Below the pieces are notes generated by a model, which was given only the letters and a program-made list of their open reading frames with translations, was not told the DNA's origin and made no database searches. A stretch of DNA of 54,416 nucleotides from Bacteroidales bacterium (GTDB taxonomy: Bacteria > Bacteroidota > Bacteroidia > Bacteroidales > G3-4614). Below are positions 44,311 through 53,146 of the stretch, one piece after another. The stretch covers positions 1 through 54,416 of the forward strand of contig JAFYPQ010000039.1 of assembly GCA_017559955.1 (NCBI GenBank), read 5' to 3'. Position numbers and translations under genes: made by a program. Within the stretch, counting starts at the first letter, position 1. Every line of letters starts with the position of its first letter.

Positions 44311-44445
44311 AATAAAAAGATTACTAATATCAAATATAGATTACCATTTTTTTATAAATTTGCAACGAGAAAATATATGTGATTTTTTCAAGTTGTGTTT
44401 TTCAACAAATTAGCTTTTAACCAAAAAACTACTAACTAATTAAAT

Positions 44446-44453
44446 TAATTTTG
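44446..44453 (+). promoter_or_regulatory. promoter box upstream of the structured element
   Basis: TAATTTTG, matching TAnnTTTG. A second box, TAAATTTG, lies at 44355-44362. Confidence 0.4.
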
Positions 44454-44458
44454 CCTAT

Positions 44459-44673
44459 GAAATATTATCGTATTTAATCCATACATATAATACATATTTA
44501 TAAAAAGCGTTTTAGCAGTTATTCTGTTCTCTGAAGTTTGCCGACTTTTTTTGACCGATACGAATAATAGCGAAGATGTTCGTGCAGTTATGTACGGGCT
44601 TTTGGTTATTTCTATCGGTCAGGTTACGGCAAACACCCAGGGAACGAAATACCAAAAGTTCCGTATTTTTTAT
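44459..44673 (+). ncRNA. candidate structured RNA with competing helices
   Basis: Three nested helices: GTTCTCTG/CAGGGAAC (44526-44533 with 44638-44645, one G-U), GTTTGCCG/CGGCAAAC (44536-44543 with 44627-44634) and GACCGATA/TATCGGTC (44553-44560 with 44613-44620). A rival helix pairs ACGGgcTTTTGGT (44594-44606) with ACCAAAAgttCCGT (44651-44664) and runs straight into ATTTTTT, like a terminator. The two folds cannot fully coexist without a pseudoknot, the pattern of an attenuator or riboregulator. It could also be the hairpin of a small mobile element. Confidence 0.45.
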
Positions 44674-44778
44674 ATATATGTATTAATACAATCGTAATAG
44701 CAAAGCAACTATAAATAAACTTCGTAGTCTTTATTCTATTCTCTAAAGTTTGCCGACTTTTATGACCGATATGAATAA
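44519..44778 (+). repeat. 48-bp direct repeat, two copies 163 bp apart
   Basis: Copies at 44519-44567 and 44731-44778 match at about 44 of 49 positions (shared core AAGTTTGCCGACTTTT, then GACCGATA; ends TTATTC..GAATAA). The core itself is an inverted repeat (AAGT..ACTT). The first copy forms the left arms of the structured element. The second lies just before the tail-protein gene. Confidence 0.8.
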
Positions 44779-44802
44779 ACTACACAATTCTATAATAATG
44801 AT

Positions 44803-46887
44803 ATGAGAAAAATCTGTATTTTATTGTTTATTATTTTTACATATAATTTAAATGCACAAGAGAGTGTAAAATTTATTGATTCAAACAATTATGCAAACCT
44901 TTTTAAAGAGTTGTATATCTCCTCTTTCGAGAATAAGATATATCAGTTAAAAGAGGGTAATAATGTAAGCACCTATTTGGAAGATATTCCAAAAGAGAGC
45001 ATCAATTTAAGGATAATGTCTGTTACTCGTAATGTGGTATCGCAATCGTCGGGTGAGAACTATTGGAGTGTAATGTTTATGATTTCCGCTCCGATGTATG
45101 AGGTTAGAGACGGCAAGTACTACATAGTAAGAGATGCTGAGGGGAATGTTCAATATAGTAAAGATACAAATTTTCATTTCGACCTTTTTGAGGAGAAGAG
45201 AGGTGTTATTGATGAGACAATTTCTCTTGACATTGTTTTATTTGAAGAGAACGGGAAAGATTATCACGCATTTACATACCGATTAAAGTTGTATGCTGTA
45301 ATCGATTGGGATTTAATGAATGAGGGAGCGAGCGTTTATTTCTATCCTCGTAATGTTTTACCCGCTGTTTATGATGTTAATAACTCTCCTCAGATAAAAG
45401 AGTATATAAAAAACAAAGAGAGTTATCTGCCAATAAAGATTGAGGCTAAATCGACATTTAATCTGACTTCAGAAAATAGAATTGTCCTATATGGTGCAAG
45501 TTTGTGTTCAGACCACTATCCTTGGTTTAAAGAGTGGTTGGAAAAATATACAGGAGCGGAGGTTATAAACTCAGGCAACCCCGGTTGGAATGCTAAACAA
45601 CTTGCAAGTACCGATTACTACAACAAGGTAAAATCTCTTGATGCCGATGTTATTTATGTAATGTTGGGTGGTAATGATAATGGAAAGGAAGTTGGTACTT
45701 TTGGTGAGGTAGAGACACAGCCTTTGGTTGATGAAATTCCATTAACCGAGAGTTGGAGCAATACAGAGAGCAACAATAAAGGGTATAAGTTTATTCAGTG
45801 CCTTGATTACATTTTGCGAAAGTTGAAAGCCGAATACTACAATGTGCAAGATAATGAGAAAACGGATAAGCGTTTCCCTTATATTATTGTAGGCACATTC
45901 CCTTCGCAACACCGAGAGGGTTGGCAGTTTACAGAGTTTAACATTCCTCAAAATTGGTTGAATAAACGTAACGCAATTGTTGAGTGTGCTAATAAGAATA
46001 ACCTGCCTTGTATTGATGTTTTCTCGGAGATAGGTATCGATTGGGATAAGGAACCCTACTATAATCAGGATTTTGATTACAATGCCTCAACAGGCAAACC
46101 GACTCTTGTGAACAGGGGTATATATACTCTTGACGGGTTGCACTTAAATGAGTATGGTTTTGAGAGAATTGCAAGATTGTTAAGCTGTGCATTGTTGCCT
46201 TCTAATTCGAGAATGAAAACAATTGAGTGGAGCGAGACTCTTAACCTTAACGATTATAAAACACAAGGGGTTTATTATATCTCGGGCGAGAGATTAAAAT
46301 CGGAAAGTGATAATCTCCCTATAATGAATGCGGCAAGCGGACACTCCGTCAGCGGACAATTGACGGTGTTGGATGCTTCGTTAAGTGATGCAGAGCAATG
46401 TATAACTCAATATTTAAAACTTACCAATAGAACAGGTAGCGAGGGTAAAGAGTATATCCGTACATACAATAAATACTCTAACGGCAATGAGAATTGGAGT
46501 GCTTGGAAAGAGTTGAAACAGACTGCTAATCTCAACAAAATTAGTGATGCGGAGTTGAAGAATTACACCGAGAATGGATTGTATGAGGGGGTGATTTATG
46601 GTTCTATTAGCGATTTAAATAATATTGAAAATAGAATCGAAAAGTTTTTCGCAGACTTACCAATGAGTGGTGGAGCAGAGCCTATTCCGGTTGGGAGCCT
46701 CTTTTCAATGGAGGTACTAAACAACTATGCAGTTGTTCGGCAAGTAGAAGATTGGGGCTTCGGTGTTATTCCTCGTAGTGTAACGCAACGGGCAAAGGTG
46801 TTGCTTATTACAGGGCAGTATGTAGAGGTGCAAAGAACATTGCAAGGAGATGTTTGGAGTGGTTGGAAAATGATTAATAATATATAG
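44803..46887 (+). CDS. SGNH-hydrolase protein with phage tail-type C-terminus
   Basis: 694 residues. It starts with a signal-peptide-like segment (MRKICILLFIIFTYNLNAQE). Residues of about 30-220 form a beta-rich domain, and about 225-465 an SGNH/GDSL hydrolase (IVLYGASLCSDHYPW, VMLGGNDNGK, DGLHLNEYGF) with the Ser block altered (GAS for GDS). The last 230 residues have two pyocin-knob-like repeats (NLNDYKTQGVYYIS, GNENWSAWKEL; EVQRTLQGDVWSGWKMI), the modules of phage tail fibres and pyocins. A signal peptide on a tail fibre is odd. Followed by holin-like and lysis-type genes. Confidence 0.75.
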   Translation: MRKICILLFIIFTYNLNAQESVKFIDSNNYANLFKELYISSFENKIYQLKEGNNVSTYLEDIPKESINLRIMSVTRNVVSQSSGENYWSVMFMISAPMYEVRDGKYYIVRDAEGNVQYSKDTNFHFDLFEEKRGVIDETISLDIVLFEENGKDYHAFTYRLKLYAVIDWDLMNEGASVYFYPRNVLPAVYDVNNSPQIKEYIKNKESYLPIKIEAKSTFNLTSENRIVLYGASLCSDHYPWFKEWLEKYTGAEVINSGNPGWNAKQLASTDYYNKVKSLDADVIYVMLGGNDNGKEVGTFGEVETQPLVDEIPLTESWSNTESNNKGYKFIQCLDYILRKLKAEYYNVQDNEKTDKRFPYIIVGTFPSQHREGWQFTEFNIPQNWLNKRNAIVECANKNNLPCIDVFSEIGIDWDKEPYYNQDFDYNASTGKPTLVNRGIYTLDGLHLNEYGFERIARLLSCALLPSNSRMKTIEWSETLNLNDYKTQGVYYISGERLKSESDNLPIMNAASGHSVSGQLTVLDASLSDAEQCITQYLKLTNRTGSEGKEYIRTYNKYSNGNENWSAWKELKQTANLNKISDAELKNYTENGLYEGVIYGSISDLNNIENRIEKFFADLPMSGGAEPIPVGSLFSMEVLNNYAVVRQVEDWGFGVIPRSVTQRAKVLLITGQYVEVQRTLQGDVWSGWKMINNI

Positions 46888-46890
46888 CCT

Positions 46891-47244
46891 ATGACATTTA
46901 TAAACGACATAGCAACTATTGTTACAGCTATAGGAGGGGTTGAGTTGATAAAGTGGGTGGTAACGTGGATTGCCACTCGCAAATCAGCTCAGAAAAAAGC
47001 AATTGAAGAGGCGGAGGCTTTGCAAATAGGTAATGAACAAAGACGAGTAGATTGGCTCGAAAAACGAATTTGTGAACGTGATTCAAAAATAGATTCCTTA
47101 TACATCGAACTTAGGGCCGAACAGCAGAACAGGTTGGAGGAGATTTATAAGCGACACGAGGTAGAACTTAAATTTAAGGAGAGTGAAGTTAAGCGTTGCG
47201 ATGTTCGTAAATGTTCTTCTCGCAAACCACCAAGTGATTATTAG
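46891..47244 (+). CDS. holin-like / phage accessory membrane protein
   Basis: 117 residues. One N-terminal hydrophobic helix (about 4-30, FINDIATIVTAIGGVELIKW) is followed by a long charged coiled coil and a Cys/Arg/Pro tail (KRCDVRKCSSRKPPSDY). Such proteins occur in Bacteroidales prophages just before the DUF5675 gene. A holin or pinholin-like role is possible; the long coiled coil is unusual for a holin. It begins four bases after the tail-type gene. Confidence 0.6.
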   Translation: MTFINDIATIVTAIGGVELIKWVVTWIATRKSAQKKAIEEAEALQIGNEQRRVDWLEKRICERDSKIDSLYIELRAEQQNRLEEIYKRHEVELKFKESEVKRCDVRKCSSRKPPSDY

Positions 47245-47261
47245 AATTAAGGAAGGTAGTT

Positions 47262-47696
47262 ATGAAATTATTGGTAAAAAGGAAATTTTTAGGGAACCAT
47301 TATACGATAGGAGCATTGTATATCGATGGTAAATATTTTTGCGACACTCTTGAAGATAGAGTGGTAGATGTTGATAAGAGTGGAAAGTTTGAAGGCGATG
47401 AGATAAAGGTAGCAGGGAAGAGTGCTATTCCATACGGAGAGTATAAGGTAATATTAAATCGTTCTCCAAAGTTTGGCAGAATGTTGCCGAGATTGGTTGA
47501 TGTGCCACACTTTGAGGGGATATTAATTCACAGAGGAAATAGTGCATCTGACACGTCGGGTTGTATCTTGGTAGGCGAAAATAGTGTAAAAGGAAAACTT
47601 TGCAACTCATCACTATATGAAGAGATTTTAGTAATGGAATGTAAAGCGGCTATAAATAGAGGTGAAAATATAACCGTAAAAATAGAGGAGGCATAA
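47262..47696 (+). CDS. DUF5675 family protein, possible phage cell-wall enzyme
   Basis: 144 residues matching the DUF5675 pattern found in Bacteroidota phages: LGNHYTIGALYIDGKYFCDT at the start, IPYGEY, and the motif HRGNSASDTSGCILVG near 90-105. His followed by Ser-Gly-Cys resembles the His-Cys active site of L,D-transpeptidase-like folds, so it may act on peptidoglycan during lysis or tail entry; this is inference. Its last base is the first base of the following gene, showing tight coupling. Confidence 0.75.
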   Translation: MKLLVKRKFLGNHYTIGALYIDGKYFCDTLEDRVVDVDKSGKFEGDEIKVAGKSAIPYGEYKVILNRSPKFGRMLPRLVDVPHFEGILIHRGNSASDTSGCILVGENSVKGKLCNSSLYEEILVMECKAAINRGENITVKIEEA

Positions 47697-48118
47697 TGAA
47701 GGATATGTTTATGTTTATTATTTCGCTTGTTATGCTTGCAATATTTTTACTTAATACCATGGGGTGTACATCGGCAAGGCATACGGTAATTTCTCGAACA
47801 GATACTCTTTTTATTGAACGTAGGGTGGAGAGACAATTCGTAATTCAAGACACTGTTGAGACAATATCAAAAGTGGTGGAATATATTGCAGATACAGCTG
47901 CAAATAAATGGACTCCTACAAAAATGGTTTTGGCGAAGAGGGTACAACGAGAATCTCAAGAATGTAAGCGTGATGAGGAGTTATTTGAGGAGAGACAACT
48001 TAAATCACAAATTGAAGTTCAGGATGAGAAACAAAAAAACAATATGGGCAAGAGTTTTATTGTCTCTCTTATTATTATGGCGGTCATAATTTTTTTATTT
48101 GTGATAATTAAGATATAA
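47696..48118 (+). CDS. candidate unimolecular spanin
   Basis: 140 residues. The N-terminus is a hydrophobic signal ending in a Cys that could be lipidated (LLNTMGCTSARH, Cys24). A polar, Glu/Arg-rich helical middle of about 90 residues follows, then one C-terminal membrane helix (GKSFIVSLIIMAVIIFLFVI, about 118-137). A lipoprotein signal at one end and an inner-membrane helix at the other is the defining layout of u-spanins such as phage T1 gp11, which span the periplasm and disrupt the outer membrane at lysis. Position last in a holin/wall-enzyme cassette supports this. No sequence family is recognised. Confidence 0.6.
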   Translation: MKDMFMFIISLVMLAIFLLNTMGCTSARHTVISRTDTLFIERRVERQFVIQDTVETISKVVEYIADTAANKWTPTKMVLAKRVQRESQECKRDEELFEERQLKSQIEVQDEKQKNNMGKSFIVSLIIMAVIIFLFVIIKI

Positions 48119-48157
48119 AGGACTGCTGTGGTAATTAAAAAAACAGTGTCAAGTAAG

Positions 48158-48197
48158 GTAGGGCAACTGAAATTAATTTTAGTCGCTCTACTTTTTT
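48158..48197 (+). terminator. terminator of the phage-like block
   Basis: Imperfect stem GTAGGGCAACT / AGTCGCTCTAC with AAATT/AATTT inside, followed by six T. Confidence 0.72.
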
Positions 48198-48235
48198 ATA
48201 AATTTTGAAATGGATAGTCAGGCGATAAGAATAGC

Positions 48236-49279
48236 TTATATGGTTACCTCTCCGGCAATTGAACTATTCATATAGTGTCTGATTTCGTTAGGGTTTCGCC
48301 CTTCGCCTAAAAGAAACATAAGTTTTGTCAGAGATGCTTCGACAGTGGAGTCATATCCGCTAATGATATTCGATTTTAACAATTGTTGCCCTGTCTCGTA
48401 AAGGTCCATTCTAACGCTACCTGTGCTACATTGGGTGATGTTTACAATGATTTTTCCTGATTTAGAGGCATTAGTAAGAGCATCAACCAACCACTCTTTT
48501 TGAGGAGCATTGCCACTTCCGAATGTACGGAATATAACTCCCTTTATATCTTTCTCTTTCAGTATCTTCTCAATAGTACAAGGCTGTATCCCTGGAAAGA
48601 GAGAAAATATTACGATGTTGGGGTCCATCTTGTAGTGAGGAGTCAATACAGCATCAGGATTGTATGCTCTTATATTGTTTTTAAAGAATTGCAGTTCTAT
48701 TCCGGAGTGAGCCAATAGCGGATAATTGTTCGATTTGAAAGCATCAAAATTTTCGGCACTTACCTTTGTTGTGCGATTGCCTCGCATCAGTTTCTCATGA
48801 AAGAAAATGCACACTTCGGGAACAATCGGAGTGCCGTCATCGTTCTTTGCGGCAGCAATTTCAATAGCAGTCAGCAAGTTCTCTTTACCATCGGTACGCA
48901 ATGCTCCAATGGGTAGCTGGCTGCCTGTAAGAATAACAGGTTTCATCAGTCCTTCGAGCATAAAACTCAAGGCTGAAGCAGTAAAAGCCATGGTGTCTGT
49001 TCCATGCAGAATTACAAAACCATCGTACTGCTTGTAGTTTGAGTATATGATTTTTACCAATTCGCACCATGAGTCGGGCGAAATATCCGAAGAATCAATT
49101 GGTGGAGCAAAAGCAATGGTGTGTATGTTTAGATTAAACTCTTTAATTTCCGGAATATATTCGAGAAGTTTCTCAAAGTTAAAGTTCTCTAATGCTCCTG
49201 TCTCTGAGTTTTTCATCATTCCTATTGTGCCACCTGTATAAATCATCAGGAGAGTTCTCTTTTTAGCAGTATGATTCAT
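48236..49279 (-). CDS. ansA: type I L-asparaginase
   Basis: 347-residue asparaginase hydrolysing asparagine to aspartate and ammonia. There is no signal peptide, so it is the cytosolic type I form. Active-site motifs: first Thr in MIYTGGTIGM (Thr15/Thr18 region) and second block FVILHGTDTMAFTASAL, with the Lys-bearing TGSQLPIGALRTDGKENL. It is a single gene, convergent with the phage-like block and separated from it by a terminator. Confidence 0.94.
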   Translation of the reverse strand: MNHTAKKRTLLMIYTGGTIGMMKNSETGALENFNFEKLLEYIPEIKEFNLNIHTIAFAPPIDSSDISPDSWCELVKIIYSNYKQYDGFVILHGTDTMAFTASALSFMLEGLMKPVILTGSQLPIGALRTDGKENLLTAIEIAAAKNDDGTPIVPEVCIFFHEKLMRGNRTTKVSAENFDAFKSNNYPLLAHSGIELQFFKNNIRAYNPDAVLTPHYKMDPNIVIFSLFPGIQPCTIEKILKEKDIKGVIFRTFGSGNAPQKEWLVDALTNASKSGKIIVNITQCSTGSVRMDLYETGQQLLKSNIISGYDSTVEASLTKLMFLLGEGRNPNEIRHYMNSSIAGEVTI

Positions 49280-49409
49280 AAAAGAAATGTATTGGTTTTA
49301 TTGGCAATTAGGATAACAAAGATAACTATAGTAATGTTGGCGGACGAAGCTTGCTCCCTCCCTACAAACAACTAAAAACAAATAGCTGATAACTAACAAC
49401 TAATATAAT

Positions 49410-50162
49410 CTATCCGCTAATTTTAAAGAAGTAAGTGATAGTGCCTGTTTGATTGCTTTTACCATCAATAGCTTCAAAGTTTGCCTTTTTAGCGGCATCA
49501 ATAGCTCTTTGTCTGAGGTTTAGATTTGTTGCTATATTATTATCGCTTTTTTGTGAATTAATTTCGGCTTTTATTACTTTTCCGGCAGGCGATACCGTGA
49601 TATTGACTACAAGTTTTCCTTCGTTATTGCTATTGTCGTACGTGGGTTTGGGAAGAGCTTCTCCCTTTTTTAGACCTCTACCGCCGAGGTCCCATACGCC
49701 ATAGCCTGCATTGCCACTTTCGGCACCCTCTGTTGAGTTGCCGTTGGGAGAACCTTTGCTCTCTGTCCCGCTTTGAGAAGAAGACGAAGACAATGCTCCC
49801 GAAACAAGAGAGTTTATACGTTCAGCTTCTTTTCGTTCAGCCTCCTCTTTCGCTTTTCGTTCGGCCTCTTTTTGTTCCTCTTCTTCGTGTTTTTTCTTCT
49901 CCTCCTCTTCCGATGCAATAGAAGGCTCTTCGCTATCTTGTGTAATCTCTTCGGCAGGAGGGGTTGCTTTTGGCGGAATATATCCCGAAGGGTTCTCGGT
50001 AACAATTTCGTAATTAGTGCCGTATGCCACTAAAATACCGCCACCCTCTTCGCTTACAGGAGAGTATAATTTTGTAAAAAAGAGAATAAGAATAATGGCA
50101 ACGTGAAAAATCAGAGTTGCGGCAATTCCTAAAATCTTATCTTTTTTATCAGGGTTGTTCAT
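49410..50162 (-). CDS. TonB family energy transducer
   Basis: 250 residues with the TonB plan: a membrane helix near the N-terminus (about 10-33), a charged Glu/Lys-rich rod (EEEKKKHEEEEQKEAERKAK) spanning the periplasm, a Gly/Ser spacer, and a C-terminal domain (GKLVVNITVSPAGKVIKAEI, ending GTITYFFKISG) that contacts outer-membrane receptors or Tol-Pal-like partners. It follows exbD by 30 bases. The long KE-rich rod is also TolA-like, so a TolA role is possible. Confidence 0.88.
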   Translation of the reverse strand: MNNPDKKDKILGIAATLIFHVAIILILFFTKLYSPVSEEGGGILVAYGTNYEIVTENPSGYIPPKATPPAEEITQDSEEPSIASEEEEKKKHEEEEQKEAERKAKEEAERKEAERINSLVSGALSSSSSQSGTESKGSPNGNSTEGAESGNAGYGVWDLGGRGLKKGEALPKPTYDNSNNEGKLVVNITVSPAGKVIKAEINSQKSDNNIATNLNLRQRAIDAAKKANFEAIDGKSNQTGTITYFFKISG

Positions 50163-50192
50163 CTGAGAAATAAAATCAAAACAAGTTTTTAT

Positions 50193-50606
50193 CTACTTTT
50201 TAACAGGCTGAGTTGCTAAAACCATTTTAACCCCCTTCTCGGCACCAATACCAAGAACTCTCACAACTTCGCCATACTCAATAGATTTATCAGCATTTAT
50301 TGATACAAAAACCTCACCCTCTTCAGTTACGAGTGTTTCTAATATATCTCCTAATTGTTCGGGGGCAATCTCAACGGGAGCTTTACTTCCTTTTGAGTAG
50401 TAGTAACGATTATCCTTATCAATGGTAACTCTCGCAGCGGGAGTGTTCGAAACCTGATTTTTGCTTTGTGGCAACATCACCTTAATAGCATTGGGGAACA
50501 TTGCTGTTGAAGTAACCATAAAGAATATAAGCAACAAGAATATAACGTCGGTCATCGACGCCATACTAAATGTAGCATTTATATTATGTCTGCGTTTAAA
50601 AGCCAT
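50193..50606 (-). CDS. exbD: ExbD/TolR family protein
   Basis: 137 residues. Basic start (MAFKRRHNINATFSM), one membrane helix carrying the proton-translocation Asp20 (MASMTDVIFLLLIFF), then a periplasmic domain ending LATQPVKK. With ExbB it forms the proton-driven motor that energises TonB. It starts three bases after the exbB stop. Confidence 0.95.
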   Translation of the reverse strand: MAFKRRHNINATFSMASMTDVIFLLLIFFMVTSTAMFPNAIKVMLPQSKNQVSNTPAARVTIDKDNRYYYSKGSKAPVEIAPEQLGDILETLVTEEGEVFVSINADKSIEYGEVVRVLGIGAEKGVKMVLATQPVKK

Positions 50607-50609
50607 ACT

Positions 50610-51308
50610 CTATTTTTGTGCCGGTTCGTTAATAAGGTCCATAAACTCCATGGTTTTCGACTCCAAGTCTCTAACAACAGCATCAACTTTGGCGACAAGG
50701 AAGTTGTAAGCAAATAGAGCAATAATACCAACCACCAAACCAGCAACTGTAGTAACAAGAGCCTCGTAGATACCTCCCGAAAGGGTAGTAATATCGGCAC
50801 TGCCACCGGCTTCAGCCATATTAAAAAAGGCTCTGACCATTCCTGATACAGTACCCAAGAATCCAATCATAGGAGCTCCCGCAGCGGTGGTAGCCAACCA
50901 AGGGAAGTTTTTCTCTAATTTTGCAATTTCAATGTTTCCGGTGTTCTCGATAGCAACAAGAACATCGTTCATTGGGCGTCCTAAACGAGAAATACCCTTC
51001 TCTATCAATCGGGCGTAAGGAGTATTTGTCTTTTTGCAAAGGTTGCGAGCCGAAGAAATATCTCCTTCGTGTATATAATCTTTAATGCGGGCCATAAATG
51101 TATTGTCGGCTTTCGCTGCTTTGCGTATGGCACTCCAACGTTCAAAAAATACATATATGGCTAAAACCGATAACAATAAAAGGGGAATCATAATTATACC
51201 GCCTTTCATTGTTAATGCTAAAAGATCAAACTCTTTTGTACTCTCTTCGGCAACCTCGACAATAGGAGTTGTTGCCACATCTGCTAAAATGGTTGTTAAA
51301 ATATTCAT
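50610..51308 (-). CDS. exbB: MotA/TolQ/ExbB proton channel family protein
   Basis: 232 residues with three membrane helices (about 33-52, 125-148 and 165-190). Motifs of the family are clear: LLSVLAIYVFFERWSAI, APMIGFLGTVSGMVRAF and YEALVTTVAGLVVGIIALFAYN. It is the first gene of exbB-exbD-tonB. Preceded by about 105 bases of gene-free DNA after pdxJ. Confidence 0.95.
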   Translation of the reverse strand: MNILTTILADVATTPIVEVAEESTKEFDLLALTMKGGIIMIPLLLLSVLAIYVFFERWSAIRKAAKADNTFMARIKDYIHEGDISSARNLCKKTNTPYARLIEKGISRLGRPMNDVLVAIENTGNIEIAKLEKNFPWLATTAAGAPMIGFLGTVSGMVRAFFNMAEAGGSADITTLSGGIYEALVTTVAGLVVGIIALFAYNFLVAKVDAVVRDLESKTMEFMDLINEPAQK

Positions 51309-51413
51309 AGGTTAATAATTATATTGCAATTATGATGAATTTATATTTAAAAGACATCTCTGTTTTATTAAGGTTTAAAAGAGTATGTCGTTTTATGCCG
51401 TTTTATGAACTCT

Positions 51414-52136
51414 CTATTTTGCACTCTTTAGCTGTTGTTTATATTGTTTTATAGTCTCCTCAAATCCTAAATACAATGCGTCGCAAATAAGAGCGTGTCC
51501 TATCGATACCTCTTTCAACCAAGGAATGTTCTCGGCAAAGTATGCAAGGTTTTCGAGACTTAAATCGTGTCCTGCATTAAGTCCTAAGCCAAGAGAACGA
51601 GCCTTTTGTGCTGCAACTATAAACGGGGCAATGGCTTTTTCTCTGTTTCTGCTGTAGTTTGCAGCGTAAGGTTCGGTGTATAGTTCTACACGGTCGGCAT
51701 CGCATTTGGCAGCCCATTCAACCATCTCTTCGTCAGCATCAACAAATATTGAAGTTCTTATTCCCGCATTTTTGAATTTGGCTACAATTTCCGAAAGAAA
51801 CTCAAAATTCTCTTTTGTGTTCCATCCTGCGTTTGAGGTTATTGCGTCGGGGCTGTCGGGAACAAGAGTAACTTGTGCGGGACGCACTTGCAAAACCTTC
51901 TCTATGAATTTGGGACAGGGATTACCCTCTATGTTGAACTCTGTTTTCAAGGCCGGAGCCAGCACGTCAAGATCGGCATATTTTATATGCCTCTCGTCAG
52001 GGCGGGGATGGACTGTTATGCCATCGGCTCCAAACGCCTCGCAATCGATGGCTGTTTGTAGTATATTGGGACGATTGCCTCCTCGTGCATTTCTGATAGA
52101 GGCAACTTTATTTATATTTACACTTAATTTAATCAT
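51414..52136 (-). CDS. pdxJ: pyridoxine 5'-phosphate synthase
   Basis: 240-residue TIM-barrel enzyme that condenses 1-deoxyxylulose 5-phosphate with 3-amino-1-hydroxyacetone phosphate in vitamin B6 synthesis. Start [17 protein letters not shown], then [41 protein letters not shown] and [13 protein letters not shown], all diagnostic. It diverges from nadK across a palindromic double promoter. Its product chain supplies PLP, needed for instance by the aminotransferase in this window. Confidence 0.96.
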   Translation of the reverse strand: MIKLSVNINKVASIRNARGGNRPNILQTAIDCEAFGADGITVHPRPDERHIKYADLDVLAPALKTEFNIEGNPCPKFIEKVLQVRPAQVTLVPDSPDAITSNAGWNTKENFEFLSEIVAKFKNAGIRTSIFVDADEEMVEWAAKCDADRVELYTEPYAANYSRNREKAIAPFIVAAQKARSLGLGLNAGHDLSLENLAYFAENIPWLKEVSIGHALICDALYLGFEETIKQYKQQLKSAK

Positions 52137-52210
52137 GGTTGTTTATATCTATTTTAGTAGCTGTATGTTATGACCAACAGCATAGTTATTTATCAATTAA
52201 AATAATTTCT

Positions 52211-52230
52211 GTAACTTTGCACAAAGTTAC
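52211..52230. promoter_or_regulatory. palindromic divergent promoter of pdxJ and nadK
   Basis: Arms GTAACTTTG and CAAAGTTAC with two bases between them. Each arm carries a TAACTTTG box, one on each strand, so the two -7 elements face each other ten bases apart. Confidence 0.6.
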
Positions 52231-52254
52231 TACTTTTTATTCGTATATAAAAAT

Positions 52255-53127
52255 ATGAAAATAGCCCTTTACGGAAACATATATCAATGCTCTAAAAGTG
52301 AGCATATTGTTGCTCTTTTTGATGCATTGCGAAAGTATGATGCACAACTGATGGTTGAGCAAAATTATTATGCCTTCCTTCGTTCTCGAGCAATAGATAC
52401 CCTTTCGGCTGTGCCGTTTTCCGATATAGATGATAACATAGATGTTGTTATAAGTGTTGGAGGCGATGGCACTTTTTTACGAACAGCCGAACAGGTGGCT
52501 GGTAAAAATATCCCCATTCTTGGTATAAATGCAGGACGTTTGGGCTTTCTTGCCGATGTCTCTAAGGATGAGATAATACAGGCTATTGACGAATTTTTCT
52601 TGGGCGATTACAAAGTAGAGGAGCGAACAATGTTGGAGGTAGAGGTTGATTCTTTGCCCTCCGATTACACTCCGTATGCACTTAACGAGGTAGCACTTCT
52701 CAAGCAAGACTCCTCTTCGATGATAACCATTAATGCAACATTTGGAGCGAATTTTTTAAATAGTTATCAAGCCGATGGATTGATAATAGCAACGCCTACC
52801 GGTTCGACAGGCTATTCGTTGAGCGTAGGGGGCCCTGTGTTGATGCCTGAATGTTCTGATTTCGTTATTGCACCCGTTGCTCCGCATACACTAAATGTGC
52901 GACCATTGGTTGTCCCCGATAACGAAGCTATAACCCTCTCGGTTGAGAGTCGAACAGGGAACTATCTTGTTGCTCTTGACGGAAGGTCGTTTGTCTCCTC
53001 TTGCAATAAAGATATTTCACTTCGTAAAGCTCCATTTAAAACATTGGTTATAAAGCGAAACAACCACACCTTTGTATCAACTCTTCGCAATAAACTGATG
53101 TGGGGAGCCGATAATAGAAATTCATAA
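52255..53127 (+). CDS. nadK: NAD kinase
   Basis: 290-residue enzyme phosphorylating NAD to NADP. It has the signature GGDGTFLRT (from 69), NAGRLGFLADV, LNEVALLKQD and the C-terminal TPTGSTGYSLSVGGPVL. Length is typical. It shares a palindromic promoter region with pdxJ and is followed 19 bases later by the metallopeptidase gene. Confidence 0.96.
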   Translation: MKIALYGNIYQCSKSEHIVALFDALRKYDAQLMVEQNYYAFLRSRAIDTLSAVPFSDIDDNIDVVISVGGDGTFLRTAEQVAGKNIPILGINAGRLGFLADVSKDEIIQAIDEFFLGDYKVEERTMLEVEVDSLPSDYTPYALNEVALLKQDSSSMITINATFGANFLNSYQADGLIIATPTGSTGYSLSVGGPVLMPECSDFVIAPVAPHTLNVRPLVVPDNEAITLSVESRTGNYLVALDGRSFVSSCNKDISLRKAPFKTLVIKRNNHTFVSTLRNKLMWGADNRNS

Positions 53128-53146
53128 AGATACTTTGCAGCGAAGT

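Larger units (their letters stand above)
44311..44802 (+). other. gene-free structured region before the phage-like block
   Basis: 492 bases without a gene. It holds two promoter-like boxes (TAAATTTG 44355-44362; TAATTTTG 44446-44453), a nested structured element at 44519-44670, and two copies of a 48-base direct repeat (separate entries). The second repeat ends 24 bases before the next gene. Confidence 0.7.

Noticed and set aside
44459..44673. Retron msr/msd or diversity-generating element suggested by the nested repeats
   Set aside because: There is no reverse transcriptase gene in the window and no template/variable repeat pair with adenine-biased differences.
49733..50033. Frames rich in Phe/Leu or Arg/Lys opposite or out of frame with the TonB rod
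   Set aside because: They arise from the low-complexity Glu/Lys codons of the TonB protein read in other frames.
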